Source: Burkholderiaceae bacterium
GTDB lineage: Bacteria; Pseudomonadota; Gammaproteobacteria; Burkholderiales; Burkholderiaceae_F
Length of the DNA stretch: 44,490 bases
Reading direction: 5' to 3'
Assembly (NCBI GenBank): GCA_022843955.1
Contig: JALHMQ010000035.1
Coordinates: forward strand, 1-44,490
Part shown: in pieces, positions 8,366 through 19,246 of the stretch
Layout: each line of letters begins with the position of its first letter
How positions within the stretch are numbered: the first letter of the stretch is position 1
The notes under the pieces: model-generated
The model's input: only the letters and a program-made list of their open reading frames with translations
Databases searched by the model: none
What the model was told of the DNA's origin: nothing
Program-made: the position numbers and the translations under genes

Positions 8366-9790
8366 ATGCGGCTGACCTTTTTCGGAGCGGCCGGTGAAGT
8401 CACCGGCTCGTGCCTGCTGGTGGAAGCGGCGGGCGTGCGCTTCCTGGTGGACTGCGGTCTGTTCCAGGGCTCGATGCGCGGCCCGGAAAATGCGCCCGCC
8501 AAGAATCGCGTGGCGTACGCGCGCGATCTGGGGCGGCTCGATTTCGTGCTGCTCACCCACGCGCACCTCGATCACTGCGGCCTGATGCCGCGCTTTGCCG
8601 CGCCGCGCGCGGGCGGACCGATGATCTGGTGCACCAAGCCGACCGCGGACCTGGTGCCGGTGATGCTCAAGGACAGCGCCCACGTGCAGTCGCGCGAGTC
8701 CAGCCACGCGCGCAATCGCAACCGGCGTCGTGCGCCAGCCACCGAAGAACCCTTGTACGACGCCGACGATGTCGAGCGCCTGCTGCCGCGCCTGATCGGC
8801 GTGCCTTACGACGTGCAGTTCCAGCCGCACCCGTCGGTCAGCGTCAGGTTGCGCAGCGCCGGGCACATCGTCGGTGCCGCGTTCGCGCAGATCGACCTGC
8901 GCGATGCGCGCGGCCGCCCCCGCCGGCTGATCGTCTCCGGCGACCTGGGCGAAGCCTCGCCGCTGCTGGTGAACGACCGCGCCGCGCGCGACGACTGCGA
9001 CGTGCTGGTGGTCGAGTCCACCTACGGCGACCGTAACCACCGCTCGATGTCCGAGACCGAAGACGAACTGGTCGGCGTGATCGAGGACGTGCTGCACAAG
9101 CGCCATGGCAACCTGATCGTGCCGTCGTTCGCGCTCGGGCGCGCACAGGAGTTGCTGCTGCTGCTGTACCGGCTGACCCTGGCGGGTCGCATCCGCGTGC
9201 CGCTGGTGTTCGTCGACTCGCCGCTGGCACGGCAGGCGGCCGACGTCACCTTCGCGCACCTGGACGCGCTCGATGAGCAGGCCGCCGCGTTCCACGCCGC
9301 CGCGCGCCAGCGCAAGCTGCCGTTCTCGCTGCGCTACACCGAGAGCGTGGAAGATTCGATGTTCCTCAATTCGATCAGCAACGGCGCCGTGATCATCGCC
9401 GCCAGCGGCATGTGCGACGCCGGCCGCATCCGTCACCATCTGCGCCACCACCTGGGCCGGCGGCAGAGCGGCGTGCTGTTCACCGGCTACCAGGCGGCGG
9501 GCACGCTGGGACGGCGCATCGTCGACGGCGCCAAGTCAGTGCAGCTGTTCCGCGAGACGATCCCGGTGCAGGCGAGCATCCACACACTGGGCGGCCTGTC
9601 GGCGCACGCTGGGCAGGACTCGCTGATGGACTGGCTGCGCGGCAACGGCCAGACGCGCCGCAAGCCGAGCGCGGTGTTCGTCGTGCACGGCGAGCCCGAG
9701 GCCGCCCACGCGCTCTCCGGGCGAATGGCCAAGGAACTGCGCTGGAAGCCGACCATCGCCGCGCCGAACGTTGCTTATGACGCCCTCTGA
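8366..9790 (+). CDS. MBL-fold beta-CASP metallo-hydrolase (RNA/DNA exonuclease family)
   Basis: A 474-residue protein of the CPSF/Ysh1-like metallo-beta-lactamase family (COG1236). The zinc-binding motif THAHLDH (about residues 64-70) lies after the first strands, [20 protein letters not shown]. The beta-CASP insert and later motifs appear as [36 protein letters not shown] and LSAHAGQ. These enzymes are zinc-dependent nucleases in RNA or nucleic-acid processing. The ATG at 8366 was preferred over the one at 8354 because a run of Gs just before it can act as ribosome-binding site and homology starts at MRLTFFG. The stop overlaps the start of the phosphorylase gene by 14 bp, so the two are translationally linked. 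Confidence 0.9.
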   Translation: MRLTFFGAAGEVTGSCLLVEAAGVRFLVDCGLFQGSMRGPENAPAKNRVAYARDLGRLDFVLLTHAHLDHCGLMPRFAAPRAGGPMIWCTKPTADLVPVMLKDSAHVQSRESSHARNRNRRRAPATEEPLYDADDVERLLPRLIGVPYDVQFQPHPSVSVRLRSAGHIVGAAFAQIDLRDARGRPRRLIVSGDLGEASPLLVNDRAARDDCDVLVVESTYGDRNHRSMSETEDELVGVIEDVLHKRHGNLIVPSFALGRAQELLLLLYRLTLAGRIRVPLVFVDSPLARQAADVTFAHLDALDEQAAAFHAAARQRKLPFSLRYTESVEDSMFLNSISNGAVIIAASGMCDAGRIRHHLRHHLGRRQSGVLFTGYQAAGTLGRRIVDGAKSVQLFRETIPVQASIHTLGGLSAHAGQDSLMDWLRGNGQTRRKPSAVFVVHGEPEAAHALSGRMAKELRWKPTIAAPNVAYDAL

Positions 9791-11402
9791 TCCGCGCCCG
9801 ACCGGCAGCGCCACCACGCTGTCGGTGCGCCGGGTCGGCATCGACACCTGGCGCGAGAACGTCGCCTACCTGCGGCGCGACTGCCCGGTGGTGCGCGCCG
9901 AAGGGTTCCAGGCGCTTGCCAAGGTGGAGGTCGCCGCCACCGGCACCTCGATCCTGGCCGTGCTCAACGTGGTCGACGACCCGCAGTTGCTGGGCCCGTG
10001 CGACCTCGGCCTGTCCGAGGAGGCGTTTGCCCGGCTGGCGGTGACCGAGGGAGCCGCGGTGCACATCGCGCATGCGGAGCCGCCGGCGTCGATCGGCGCG
10101 CTGCGCCGGCGCATCGGCGGCCAGCGGTTGTCGGCGGCGGATCTCAAGGCGATCGTCGCCGACATCGCGGCGCGGCGCTACTCGAAGATCGAGCTGGCGG
10201 CGTTCGTGGTCGCCACCAGCCAGATTGCGCTGGATCGCGACGAGGTGCTGTGGCTCACGCAGGCGATGGCCGCGGTCGGCCATCGGCTCGACTGGGGCGA
10301 CATTGACGGCGGCGGCCCGATCGTCGACAAGCACTGCATCGGCGGGCTGGCCGGCAACCGCACCTCGATGATCGTGGTGCCGATCGTCGCCGCCCATGCG
10401 GCGCGGGCCGGGCTTCTGATGCCCAAGACCAGCAGCCGCGCGATCACCTCGCCCGCCGGCACCGCCGACACGATGGAGTGCCTGGCGCGCGTCGAGCTGT
10501 CGCTGGAGCAGATGCGCGCGGTTGTCCATGCGCAGCACGGCTGCCTGGCCTGGGGCGGGCGGGCGGCGCTGTCACCCGCCGACGATGTGCTGATCTCGGT
10601 GTCGCGCCCGTTGTCGCTCGACTCGCCGGCGCTGATGGTGGCCTCGATCCTGTCGAAGAAACTCGCCGCCGGCGCCACCCACCTGGTGCTGGACATTCCG
10701 TTGGGGCCGACCGCCAAGGTGCGTACGCGCGCCGATGCCGACCGCCTGGCCGCACTGTTCGACTACGTCGGCGGGCAACTGGGCATCACGCTGGCCACGC
10801 TGATCACCGACGGCAGCCAGCCGATCGGCCGCGGCATCGGCCCGGCGCTGGAAGCGCGCGACGTCATGCAGGTGCTGCACCGGCACCCCGCCGCGCCGGC
10901 CGACCTGCGCGACAAGAGCCTCATGCTCGCCGGCCGCGTGATCGAGTTCGATCCGGCCGTGACGCCTGGCAGCGGCGCGGCACGGGCGCGCGCGCTGCTC
11001 GACAGCGGCGCCGCGCTGGTCAAGATGGAAGCGATCATCGATGCGCAGGGCCGCCACCCGTTCGACTGGCGCGCGCCGCCGCTGGGGGCGCTTTCCATGA
11101 CGATCCCCGCTGATCGCGACGGTGTGGTGCAGGCGATCGACAACGAGCGCATTGCGCGCATCGCCCGCCTGGCCGGCGCACCCAAGGCGCGCGGCGCCGG
11201 CATCGACCTGCTGCACAAGGTCGGCGACGCGGTGCAGCGCGGCGCGGCGCTGTATCGGATCCACGCCGCGAGCGACGCCGAACTGGACTTCGCCGCGCAG
11301 GTGGCGCTGCGCGACAGCGCCTACCGGATCGAGTCGGGCGCCATGACGCCGGATGCACACGCAGCCGCGAGCGCAGCTGACAGCGTCGACCGAAACAACT
11401 GA
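9777..11402 (+). CDS. Thymidine phosphorylase-like / AMP phosphorylase-family enzyme
   Basis: A 541-residue protein of glycosyltransferase family 3 (nucleoside phosphorylase II). Key segments are [19 protein letters not shown] and [19 protein letters not shown], which line the phosphate and base sites in the family. It is about 100 residues longer than classic DeoA and has an extra N-terminal domain, as in archaeal AMP phosphorylases and the bacterial type 2 thymidine phosphorylase-like subfamily. The expected reaction is phosphorolysis of a pyrimidine nucleoside or a nucleoside monophosphate to base plus ribose (bis)phosphate; the sequence alone does not settle the substrate. The ATG at 9777 lies inside the end of the nuclease gene. 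A nuclease followed by a phosphorylase suggests nucleotide salvage from RNA breakdown (inference). Confidence 0.88.
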   Translation: MTPSDPRPTGSATTLSVRRVGIDTWRENVAYLRRDCPVVRAEGFQALAKVEVAATGTSILAVLNVVDDPQLLGPCDLGLSEEAFARLAVTEGAAVHIAHAEPPASIGALRRRIGGQRLSAADLKAIVADIAARRYSKIELAAFVVATSQIALDRDEVLWLTQAMAAVGHRLDWGDIDGGGPIVDKHCIGGLAGNRTSMIVVPIVAAHAARAGLLMPKTSSRAITSPAGTADTMECLARVELSLEQMRAVVHAQHGCLAWGGRAALSPADDVLISVSRPLSLDSPALMVASILSKKLAAGATHLVLDIPLGPTAKVRTRADADRLAALFDYVGGQLGITLATLITDGSQPIGRGIGPALEARDVMQVLHRHPAAPADLRDKSLMLAGRVIEFDPAVTPGSGAARARALLDSGAALVKMEAIIDAQGRHPFDWRAPPLGALSMTIPADRDGVVQAIDNERIARIARLAGAPKARGAGIDLLHKVGDAVQRGAALYRIHAASDAELDFAAQVALRDSAYRIESGAMTPDAHAAASAADSVDRNN

Positions 11403-11566
11403 GCCCCTCTCGCCGACTGAGCATGCGTTGCAATGGTTCACGCATCGCAAGCCACCGCGGGCAGCCGACTGCGGCAGGCAACGCTCGGGCCAACGGCATG
11501 TGATCGTCGACCGCTGCAGCGCGCGCGGTGGCTACACGCGAACCTCGTGTTAGCGTCCCGCCGCCC

Positions 11567-14500
11567 ATGGCCCTGCACCACTACCTGCCCCAGGATCGGC
11601 TGCGCGCGCTGGCCGAAAACCGCGACCTGCGCGGCCGGACCCAAGGGTCCGCGCTGTTCGCCGACATCTGCGGCTTCACCGCTCTGACCGAGGCACTGGC
11701 GTTGCGCCATGGCGAGCGGCGCGGGGTCGAGGCGTTGACCCAGACCGTAGGAAGTGTCTACGACGCCTTGATCACCGAGGTCGAGCGCTTCGGCGGCAGC
11801 GTCCTGACCTTTGCCGGCGACGCCATCACCTGCTGGTTCGACGCAGCGGACGACCCGGTCGCCGAGTCCGCCATCCGTGCCGTGCAGGCGGCGCTCGCCA
11901 TGCAGGCCGCCATGCAGGGTGCGGGCGGCGGCCTGGCGCCACTTGCGCTCAAGGTTTCCGTGGCCAGCGGGCCGGCGCGCCGCTTCACGGTGGGCGACGA
12001 GGCGATCCATACCCTCGACGTGCTGGCGGGTGCGACCGTGGCCCGCGTGGCAATGGCGGATGCGCTGGCGCGCCCGGGCGACATCCTGCTCGACCCGGCC
12101 ACCGCCGAGGCCGTGCGCGCCAGCGTGCTGGAGCGGCGCGAGCACGAGGCTGGCTTCTCCTATGCGGTGGTCGATCCGGCCTGGCGCGGTCCGGCAGCTG
12201 CGACCGTCACGCGCGATGCGCCGCGCGAGGTCGCCACGCCCCCGCCCCTGCCGCCCGCGGAGCGACTGCGGCCCTGGGTGCTGCCGTTCGTCTTCGAGCG
12301 GGAGATCTCTGGCCAGGGCCTGTTCGTCACCGATCTGCGCCCGGTGGTGGCGCTGTTCCTGCGCTTCGGGGGCCTGGGCGACGAATTCGACGACGAGGCC
12401 GTGCTGCGGCTCGATCACTGGATCCGCGGCGCGCAGCGGATCCTGCAGACACACGGTGGTGTGCTGCTCGAACTGACCATGGGGGACAAGGGCAGCTACC
12501 TGTACGCCGCCTTCGGTGCCGCGCAGGCACACGAGGACGATGCCCGGCGCGCCCTGCGCGCTGCACTGGCGCTGCGCGACCTGTTCGACGCCGGCTCGAT
12601 CGCTGGCTCGATCGATGCGGGCGCGAGCATCGGCCTCGCGAGCGGCACGCTGCGGGTCGGCGGCTACGGCGGGCGCACCCGACAGTCTTTCGGTGCCCAG
12701 GGTGACGCGGTCAACGCCGCGGCCCGTCTGATGATGCTCGCCCGGCCCGGCGAGATCCTCACGTCCGGTCGCGTGCGCGGCGCACTGGCGCACGAGTTCA
12801 CGCTGCAGGCGCGGGCGCCGATCGCGCTCAAGGGCAAGGCCGAGCCGATGCCGGTGTTTGCGCTGCAGGGCTTGCAGCGCCCGCGGGCGATCCGGCTGCA
12901 GGAGTCGGAGTTCGTGCTGCCGATGGTCGGCCGCGGCGCGGCTGTCGAGGTGCTCGAGCGGGAACTGGACCGCGTCCCTGCCGGCCGCGGCGCGGTGGTG
13001 ACTGCCGTCGCCGAGGCCGGCATCGGCAAGTCGCGCTTGCTGTCCGAAGGCATCCACCTGGCGCTGCAGCGCGGCTTCGTCGGCTTCGGCGACGCCACCG
13101 TCAGCGACGGCGTGCGGACCCTGTACCGGCCCTGGAAGGGCGTGTGGGCAGCCCTCTTGAACCTCGACCCGGCGCAGTCTGCGCGCGTACAGGCCCGCGC
13201 CGTGGAGACCGCCATGGCCCGGCTTGCGGGTGCGCACGCCGAAGCGTGGCCGCTGCTGGGCGCGGTGCTGGGGCTGGACTTGCCGGACACCGCCTTCACC
13301 CGGGCGCTCGCGCCGAAGGATCGCAAGGCGCTGCTCGAAGCGCTGCTGGTGGAGGCACTGCGCGCCGCCGCCGCAGACGCAGCGCAAGACGGTGCCGGTG
13401 TGCTGCTGGTGCTCGAAGACCTGCACGGCGCCGACCCGCTGTCGCTCGATCTGCTCGGCGCCCTGGTGCACGCCATCGACGCGCTACCGGTGCTGATGTT
13501 GTTGAGTCGGCGCCCGCCGGAGGGTGGCGCCGAGGCTGACAAGGCACCGTTACCGGCACGGTCCGCTGCAGCGACGCCACCCGAGGTCACGACTCGCATG
13601 CTGCGCATCGACCTGGCCGCGCTGGACCCGGCGCAGGCCCAGCAACTGATCCGCGCCAAGCTCGCGGCTCAATTTCCAGAGCGCGCCGGTGCCGTGCCGC
13701 CGGCGTTGATCGAGCGCATCGTCGAGCGCGCACAGGGCAATCCGCTCTACATCGAAGAGTTGCTCAACCACCTGCACGACCGCGGGCTGGATCCGCAGCG
13801 GATCGACACGATGGAGGCGCTCGACTGGCCCACGAGCCTGCACAGCCTCGTGCTCAGCCGCATCGACCGCCTGAGCGTGCCGCAGCAACTGGCGCTGAAA
13901 GTCGCGAGCGTGATCGGCCGCACCTTCTGCCTCGCCGACCTGCTCGCCTGCCACCCCGCCGCAGTCGATCGCGATGCGCTGCACGCTGATCTGCTGGCGC
14001 TGGTTCACCTTGGCCTCACCACCGAGGCGGCGGACACGTCTGCGCCGGCGTTCCTGTTCCGCCATCGGCTGACGCTCGAAGTGGCGTACGACAGCATCGC
14101 CCACGCGAGCCGCGTGCGTCTGCATGCGCTCGTCGCACAGCACCTGGAAGATCGAGCTGCCGACACGACGGCCGCGCTGGCACCGACGCTGGCGCACCAC
14201 TGGGCGCGCGCCGAGCGACCCGACAAGGCGTGGCCACACAAGCGGCGAGCCGCCGAGCAGGCCGCCGCCAGCTATGCCAACGAGGAGGCGCTGGCCTGCC
14301 TCACGCAGGTGCTGGCCTGGTTGCCGGCGGATGCGCTGACCGAGCGCGTTGACACGCTGCTGCGCCGCGAGTCGATCCACGATCTGCTCGGCCGCCACGA
14401 CGACCGACGCTCCGACCTGGCCGAACTCGACGCATTGGCAGGCCGCTTCGACGATGCTGTTGAAGCAGCCCGCCTGCGCGCATGCCTCGCGCTGCGGCGC

Positions 14501-15775
14501 GCGCAACTCGAGTTCGATGTCGGCAATTACGCTGCTGCCGCGGCGGTCGCCCAGGCCTCGGTCGACCGCCAGCCTGGCGGTACCGGCCAGGACACGGTGG
14601 ACCCGACGCACGAGTTCGAGGCGCTGCTGATGCTCGCACGCGCCACGTTCGCCGCCGGCCAGGCCGAGCAGGCGCGGGCACCGCTGGACCGTGCGCTTGC
14701 GCTGGCGCGCCGGCATGGTCAGGCACGCAGCGAATCGCTCGCCTTGGCGCAGCTCGGGCTGGTGCAGTGGCAGGCCGGCCGTTACGACGCTGCCGAAGCG
14801 CTGCTGCGCGATGCGCTGCCTGGACTGCGCGACAGCGGCGACCTGCGGCGCGAGCTGGATGTGCTGAACAACCTGGGCGTCGTCGCCAAGGCGCGCGCAC
14901 GCTTCGCGCAGGCGGTGACCCACTACGAACAGGCACAGGCCATTGCCCGCCGCATCGGCGACCGATCGGGCGAGGCGATGCTGCTGAACAACATGGCCAG
15001 TGCCTCGCTCGCCGCCGGCGATTTTCACCGTGCCGCAGTCGACAGCGAGCAGGCGGCGCGCATCTGGGCCGCGTTGCACGAGCCCAGCCAGCGCGGTGCC
15101 GCGCTGTGCAACCGCGCCGAGGCACACCGTGAACTGGGCCAGTACGCCGCGGCACAGACCGTGGGCGAACAGGCCCTGGCGATGCTGCGCGCCAGCGGCG
15201 TCCAGCGCCTCGAGGCCACGGTGCTGGAGAACCTGGGCCGCGTGGCAGCGGCGGTGGGCGACGGCGGCCGCGCGATGCAGGCGCTAAATCAGGCGCTGGC
15301 GATCGCGCGCGACAACGGCGTGCGCGCCATCGAGGCCAGCACGCTGCTCGACCTCGGCCGCCTGCACACGAGCGCCGGCGAGTTTGCCCGCGCGCGCGAC
15401 GCCCTGCACGCCGCGGGCCGACTGATGGCCGAGCTGGGCGACCCCCTCGGCGCGCTGGAGGTGCAGGCCGCCCGTGCCGATCTCGCGCTGCGCGACAGCG
15501 CACTGCCCGCGCCGGGCCGCGCGACGGCGGCACGCGACGAACTGGCGCCGCTGCTGCCTCGACTCCTGGCGCCCGGCGCGGGCGAAGGCGCGCTGCCGAT
15601 GCAGCTGTATCTCGTCGGCTGGCGCGTGCTCGTGGCCTGTGGTGACGATGGCGCCGCCGCCCTGCTGGCGTGTGCCCGGGCCGAGTTGCGCGAGCGCGCC
15701 GCGCGCATCCCCGACCCCGCCGTGCGGCGCGACTACCTGCGGGTGGCCGAGCATCGGGCGCTGCTGGCCGAGTGA
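11567..15775 (+). CDS. Class III nucleotide cyclase with second degenerate cyclase domain, AAA ATPase and TPR repeats
   Basis: A 1402-residue cytoplasmic multidomain protein. The first class III cyclase domain (about 20-195) keeps both metal-binding aspartates, Asp33 in [12 protein letters not shown] and Asp85 in [11 protein letters not shown] second cyclase-like domain (about 255-440) has Arg266 where Asp33 aligns (ALFLRFGGL) but keeps Asp307 in [10 protein letters not shown], so it looks catalytically degraded. An AAA/NACHT-like ATPase follows, opening [16 protein letters not shown], with Walker [12 protein letters not shown] (Lys488), Walker [13 protein letters not shown] and [12 protein letters not shown]. 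The last about 500 residues are TPR repeats ([22 protein letters not shown] and similar). The expected product is a cyclic nucleotide, gated by the ATPase/TPR sensor; which nucleotide is unknown. The ATG at 11567 was preferred over a GTG at 11528; no strong ribosome-binding site favours either. The caspase gene starts 31 bp after its stop. Confidence 0.88.
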   Translation: MALHHYLPQDRLRALAENRDLRGRTQGSALFADICGFTALTEALALRHGERRGVEALTQTVGSVYDALITEVERFGGSVLTFAGDAITCWFDAADDPVAESAIRAVQAALAMQAAMQGAGGGLAPLALKVSVASGPARRFTVGDEAIHTLDVLAGATVARVAMADALARPGDILLDPATAEAVRASVLERREHEAGFSYAVVDPAWRGPAAATVTRDAPREVATPPPLPPAERLRPWVLPFVFEREISGQGLFVTDLRPVVALFLRFGGLGDEFDDEAVLRLDHWIRGAQRILQTHGGVLLELTMGDKGSYLYAAFGAAQAHEDDARRALRAALALRDLFDAGSIAGSIDAGASIGLASGTLRVGGYGGRTRQSFGAQGDAVNAAARLMMLARPGEILTSGRVRGALAHEFTLQARAPIALKGKAEPMPVFALQGLQRPRAIRLQESEFVLPMVGRGAAVEVLERELDRVPAGRGAVVTAVAEAGIGKSRLLSEGIHLALQRGFVGFGDATVSDGVRTLYRPWKGVWAALLNLDPAQSARVQARAVETAMARLAGAHAEAWPLLGAVLGLDLPDTAFTRALAPKDRKALLEALLVEALRAAAADAAQDGAGVLLVLEDLHGADPLSLDLLGALVHAIDALPVLMLLSRRPPEGGAEADKAPLPARSAAATPPEVTTRMLRIDLAALDPAQAQQLIRAKLAAQFPERAGAVPPALIERIVERAQGNPLYIEELLNHLHDRGLDPQRIDTMEALDWPTSLHSLVLSRIDRLSVPQQLALKVASVIGRTFCLADLLACHPAAVDRDALHADLLALVHLGLTTEAADTSAPAFLFRHRLTLEVAYDSIAHASRVRLHALVAQHLEDRAADTTAALAPTLAHHWARAERPDKAWPHKRRAAEQAAASYANEEALACLTQVLAWLPADALTERVDTLLRRESIHDLLGRHDDRRSDLAELDALAGRFDDAVEAARLRACLALRRAQLEFDVGNYAAAAAVAQASVDRQPGGTGQDTVDPTHEFEALLMLARATFAAGQAEQARAPLDRALALARRHGQARSESLALAQLGLVQWQAGRYDAAEALLRDALPGLRDSGDLRRELDVLNNLGVVAKARARFAQAVTHYEQAQAIARRIGDRSGEAMLLNNMASASLAAGDFHRAAVDSEQAARIWAALHEPSQRGAALCNRAEAHRELGQYAAAQTVGEQALAMLRASGVQRLEATVLENLGRVAAAVGDGGRAMQALNQALAIARDNGVRAIEASTLLDLGRLHTSAGEFARARDALHAAGRLMAELGDPLGALEVQAARADLALRDSALPAPGRATAARDELAPLLPRLLAPGAGEGALPMQLYLVGWRVLVACGDDGAAALLACARAELRERAARIPDPAVRRDYLRVAEHRALLAE

Positions 15776-15806
15776 GCATCGAGCGAGTTCAAGCGGAGCG
15801 GGGACG

Positions 15807-18800
15807 ATGAAGACGCCAACGATCGCCCACACCTGGCTGAAGCTGGACGCCGACAATCACACCGACCCGGTGATCGCGCTGGCGGTGTCCGCGGATGGCC
15901 GCACCCTTGTCTGCGCCGGCGAGTGCACGCTGCGCGTCTGGGACATGATGACGCGCAAGCCTCGGCGCCAGATCCTGGGCCACACGAATCCGCGCGTCGA
16001 AGGCGGCAGCGCCGACGGCATGATCTCCTGCATGGCCCTGAGCCCGGACGGACGCTGGGTCGTCACGATCAAGAACACCCAGCGCATCGAAGTCTTCGAC
16101 GTCGAGACCGGCAACCTGGTCACCGCCTTCGACCACCCGGGCCACCCCGCCAGTCTGGCCTTCAGCCCGGATGGGCGCTGGCTGGCGCTGGGGGTCACGC
16201 GCCGTCATGGGCCGATCCACCGGCGCGGCGCGCTGCAGGTGCTGGCCACGCGGGTCCTGACGACTGCCGGCTTCGACAAGCCACCCGCACCGGAAGCCGT
16301 GCACCCGGTTGCCGAGACACGCATGGTGGACGAGGTCATGCACCTCGTCCTGACGCCGCGCTGGATTCCGGCGCCGCTGGCCGAGCTGCCGTGGTCGCAG
16401 GCTCGGCCACACGCGCCCGGGCGGCGTGGAAAGGCTGGCGGGTTCGGACTGGTCGTCGCGGTTCATTCGCTCAGCGACCCCGGGCCAAGCCGGCTGCACT
16501 GGCTGGCCTTCCGACCCGGGCGGGGCATCGAGTCCATCCACACCATCGAGCCGGACCGCCGCATCAACGCCGCCACACTGGCCGTCAGCGACCGCGCGGT
16601 GGCGGTGTCCACCGAGTTCGACGGACACGTATTCGATCCGGAACGACCGCTGGGCCGCCTGATCGCGCTGGACCACCAGGGCAGGCTGTTGGGCGAGATG
16701 CTCATGGAGCAGGAACCGGTGGCGACCGCGTTCTCGCCCGATGGCAACGAGCTTGCCGTCGGCTTGCAGGGTGACCCCATCACCGGCGGCGTGGAACTCG
16801 CGCTCACGCACGTGCTGGCGCTCGGGCCTGCCGGCTTCGAACCACGCAGCACCTACTACGGCCATGACTTGCCGGTGATGGCGGTGGCCTGGCTCGGCAA
16901 GGATCGCGTGATCAGCTCCGGTGGCGACAACAGCGCCGTCCACCTGTGGAGCCCGCGCACGCGGGTGGCGCAGCTCAAGGATGCATTGCGCGGCATCGGC
17001 CAAGACATGCTGGATCCGGGCATCGACGAACTCGGACAACTGCGTTTCGGCACGGTGCCGCAGCGCCTGCGGCCGCCCAACCACGCCACACGTCAGCAGC
17101 GCTTCGATCTGCGCGAACTGCGCCTGCATACGGTCAGTCCCAGCGAGCCCGACCCCGGCGAGGCGGCCAACCCGCGCTGGATCCTGGGCGGCGCGGGCCA
17201 GCAGGTGCTGCAGATCTATCACCGGCCGGACACCGAAGGCTGGGAGCCGCAGCTCTGGCGTCCGGGCCACCTGACCCTGTTCGTCGGTGCCGACGACACC
17301 TGGGTGCTGTGGACACGCAGCGGCTTCTACGCGACCAACGCGCCGGAGAAGAGCCGCATCGGCTACTGCGTGGACCGTGGGCCGCACCGCGAGGCCTTGT
17401 TCCTGCCCGCCGACCGCTTTGCCGTGTTCGACCGAGAGGACATCGTGCGGGCCGTCGTCGAACACGGCACCGAGGAGCGGGCCCGTGCCGATGGCATCGA
17501 GATCCCGGCGGTCGACGTGGCGCTCATCGTTCCGCCGGTGGTCGAGATCGAGCGCTGCACGGTGACACGCAATCGCCGTCAGGTTCACCTGCACTTGCGG
17601 GTCGAGCCGCTCAATCCGGCGCAGGCCACGACCCGTATCTGGATCCTGCGCAACGGGCGCTACGTCTGGTTCGAGGCAGATGCCCGCGCGCTGCGTCGCC
17701 GCCGGCGCTGGCGCGTGACGATCAGGCTGCATCCGGGTCGCAACGAGTTCAAGGTCCACGCGGAGAGCGCGGCCGCCAAGTCGGTGCCCTGCGCGCTGGA
17801 GATCGACGGCCCGCCCCCCGCCAACACAAGTGGCCAGTTCGAAGCCGGCACCGGCAAGCTCTTCGTACTGAGCGTCGGGGTGTCGAACTTCGAAGTCGCC
17901 GGCACCGCGCTGGCCGGCGAGACCAAGCCGCTGCAGTTTCCTCATCGCGACGCCACCGCGGTCTACAACGCGCTGGCCGGCTCGCGGCATTCGGCGCGCC
18001 TCGATCCGCGCATGGCCCTGCGCAACGACGCGTTCGACAGCGTGGCGGCGGCACTGCTCGTCGAAGAACGCGCCACCAAGGCGGCGATCCTCGCGCAGAT
18101 CCAGCGGTTTGCCGACGAGATCGTGGCGCGCGAGCACAGCGCGGGTGCAGAGCGCGACGTGCTGCTGGTCTTTCTCTCCGGCCACGGCACGCGCTTCAAG
18201 GGCGAACCGGAGCTGTACTTCTGGAACTGGGATCTGGTGCCGACCGGCAAGGACATGGAGCGCACCGGGCTGTCGCTCGTCGAGTTTGCCCAGATCGCGA
18301 CCGCGGTGCCGGCCGAGGTGGTGCTGGTGATCGACGCCTGCCACGCCGGGATGGCCGGCAACAACATGATGCGGGGGCTGGATCCGGAGGAACTGGCCCG
18401 GCGCATCCAGGCCATCCACGAGCGCGGCATGTACGTCGTCAGTGGCGCGCGCAGCGAGGAACTGTCCTGGGAGCACACCGACCTGCGCCACGGCGTGCTC
18501 ACCACCGCGCTGCTCGATGCCCTGCGCCAGCGACGCTATGCCAGCGGGTCCGAGCGCAAGTTGAGCATGCTCGGCCTCGTCGCCGCGATTCAGGAACTGG
18601 TGCCGCGCATCAGCGCACGCGTTGGCATCGAGGCGCCGCAGACACCGGTGTGCCGGCTCTACGGCGACCTGTTGCCGCTGACCATCTACCAGCCACCGCG
18701 CGCGCGCCGGGTCGGCACTCGATTGCGCGGCACAAGGTCCTCGGCTACCGTCGCCTCGCCGCAAGGCACCCCCTCAAGAGGAAGGACGACAACGATGGCA

Positions 18801-19067
18801 ACCAAGAAGACTTCGGCTAAGAACGCACCTGCGAAGAAGGCACCTGCGAAGAAAGCGACGGCAAAGAAGGTCGTGGCCAAGAAGGCCGCTGCAAAGAAGA
18901 CGCCCGCAAAGAAGGCCCCGGCCAAGAAGGCCGCTGCAAAGAAAACGCCGGCAAAGAAAGTCGCTGCGAAGAAAGTCACTTCGAAGAAAGTCACTCCGAA
19001 GAACGTCGCCGCGAAGCCGGCGCCCGCGAAGGCCGCCCCGAAGCCGGGCGCTGACGTGGTTCGTTGA
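15807..19067 (+). CDS. WD40-repeat caspase-like protease (peptidase C14) continuing in frame into a histone H1-like tail
   Basis: A 1086-residue frame. The ATG at 15807 follows a GGAG site at 15795. The N-terminal about 400 residues hold WD40 repeats ([51 protein letters not shown]). After a linker, a caspase-like C14 domain runs from about 685 ([13 protein letters not shown]) to about 965. Its catalytic His793 is in FLSGHGTRF and Cys845 in [13 protein letters not shown]; both are intact. WD40-caspases are expected to cleave target proteins once activated, with the propeller as sensor or docking part. From residue 997 the frame carries 90 residues of KKAPAKKA repeats, the same sequence as the separately startable H1-like gene. 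Whether translation really makes the fusion is uncertain: the codons between 18690 and 18795 read through without a stop. It is the second gene of an operon with the cyclase. Confidence 0.85.
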   Translation: MKTPTIAHTWLKLDADNHTDPVIALAVSADGRTLVCAGECTLRVWDMMTRKPRRQILGHTNPRVEGGSADGMISCMALSPDGRWVVTIKNTQRIEVFDVETGNLVTAFDHPGHPASLAFSPDGRWLALGVTRRHGPIHRRGALQVLATRVLTTAGFDKPPAPEAVHPVAETRMVDEVMHLVLTPRWIPAPLAELPWSQARPHAPGRRGKAGGFGLVVAVHSLSDPGPSRLHWLAFRPGRGIESIHTIEPDRRINAATLAVSDRAVAVSTEFDGHVFDPERPLGRLIALDHQGRLLGEMLMEQEPVATAFSPDGNELAVGLQGDPITGGVELALTHVLALGPAGFEPRSTYYGHDLPVMAVAWLGKDRVISSGGDNSAVHLWSPRTRVAQLKDALRGIGQDMLDPGIDELGQLRFGTVPQRLRPPNHATRQQRFDLRELRLHTVSPSEPDPGEAANPRWILGGAGQQVLQIYHRPDTEGWEPQLWRPGHLTLFVGADDTWVLWTRSGFYATNAPEKSRIGYCVDRGPHREALFLPADRFAVFDREDIVRAVVEHGTEERARADGIEIPAVDVALIVPPVVEIERCTVTRNRRQVHLHLRVEPLNPAQATTRIWILRNGRYVWFEADARALRRRRRWRVTIRLHPGRNEFKVHAESAAAKSVPCALEIDGPPPANTSGQFEAGTGKLFVLSVGVSNFEVAGTALAGETKPLQFPHRDATAVYNALAGSRHSARLDPRMALRNDAFDSVAAALLVEERATKAAILAQIQRFADEIVAREHSAGAERDVLLVFLSGHGTRFKGEPELYFWNWDLVPTGKDMERTGLSLVEFAQIATAVPAEVVLVIDACHAGMAGNNMMRGLDPEELARRIQAIHERGMYVVSGARSEELSWEHTDLRHGVLTTALLDALRQRRYASGSERKLSMLGLVAAIQELVPRISARVGIEAPQTPVCRLYGDLLPLTIYQPPRARRVGTRLRGTRSSATVASPQGTPSRGRTTTMATKKTSAKNAPAKKAPAKKATAKKVVAKKAAAKKTPAKKAPAKKAAAKKTPAKKVAAKKVTSKKVTPKNVAAKPAPAKAAPKPGADVVR
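18795..19067 (+). CDS. Histone H1-like Lys/Ala-rich DNA-binding protein (internal start within the caspase frame)
   Basis: 90 residues, starting [20 protein letters not shown] and ending PKPGADVVR. It is built of [15 protein letters not shown]-type repeats, with no hydrophobic core. Proteins of this kind bind DNA through their charge and condense the nucleoid. It has its own ATG at 18795 and a purine-rich site AAGAGGAAGG (18775-18784) about 10 bases upstream, so it can be made alone. Free-standing H1-like proteins of this length are common in this bacterial class, which makes the separate gene the conservative reading. The unusual point is that the upstream caspase frame reaches it in the same frame with no stop codon. 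Confidence 0.75.
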   Translation: MATKKTSAKNAPAKKAPAKKATAKKVVAKKAAAKKTPAKKAPAKKAAAKKTPAKKVAAKKVTSKKVTPKNVAAKPAPAKAAPKPGADVVR

Positions 19068-19096
19068 TCACCTGATCGACGCGCTTACCGGTCATC

Positions 19097-19127
19097 CCGC
19101 GGGCATCTCTACGATGCCCGCGGCTTT
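19097..19127 (+). terminator. Rho-independent-type hairpin after the H1-like gene
   Basis: A perfect 11-bp stem CCGCGGGCATC / GATGCCCGCGG (19097-19107 with 19113-19123) and a 5-base loop, followed by CTTT. It starts 30 bp after the H1-like stop codon. The T-run is short, so strength is uncertain, but the stem is very stable and ends the rightward operon. Confidence 0.65.
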
Positions 19128-19246
19128 GAAAGCCCCCAGGTGTGCGCTGCCGTTGCCGGCGAGGCAGTGTGTGCCCTGGACTCACAGACCACCCCCGTTA
19201 CTCCGGGGCTTAGGTCGTCATCCAACACCCTCTTGACGCTCCACCC

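Noticed and set aside
15789-18764. 991-codon open frame antisense to the caspase gene
   Set aside because: It mirrors the high-GC caspase frame, has no start region, no family features and typical antisense composition (His/Gln/Arg/Ala-rich).
18686-18994. Very hydrophobic 102-residue antisense frame opposite the H1-like gene
   Set aside because: The Phe/Ala-rich pattern is the direct antisense of AAG-GCC-type lysine/alanine codons, not a membrane protein.
11567-19067. Known CBASS or Pycsar defence system
   Set aside because: The first protein is a class III cyclase with AAA and TPR domains, not a CD-NTase, and no typical Pycsar effector (TIR or membrane protein with a cyclic-nucleotide-binding domain) was seen. 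Resemblance is only in the idea of messenger plus effector.
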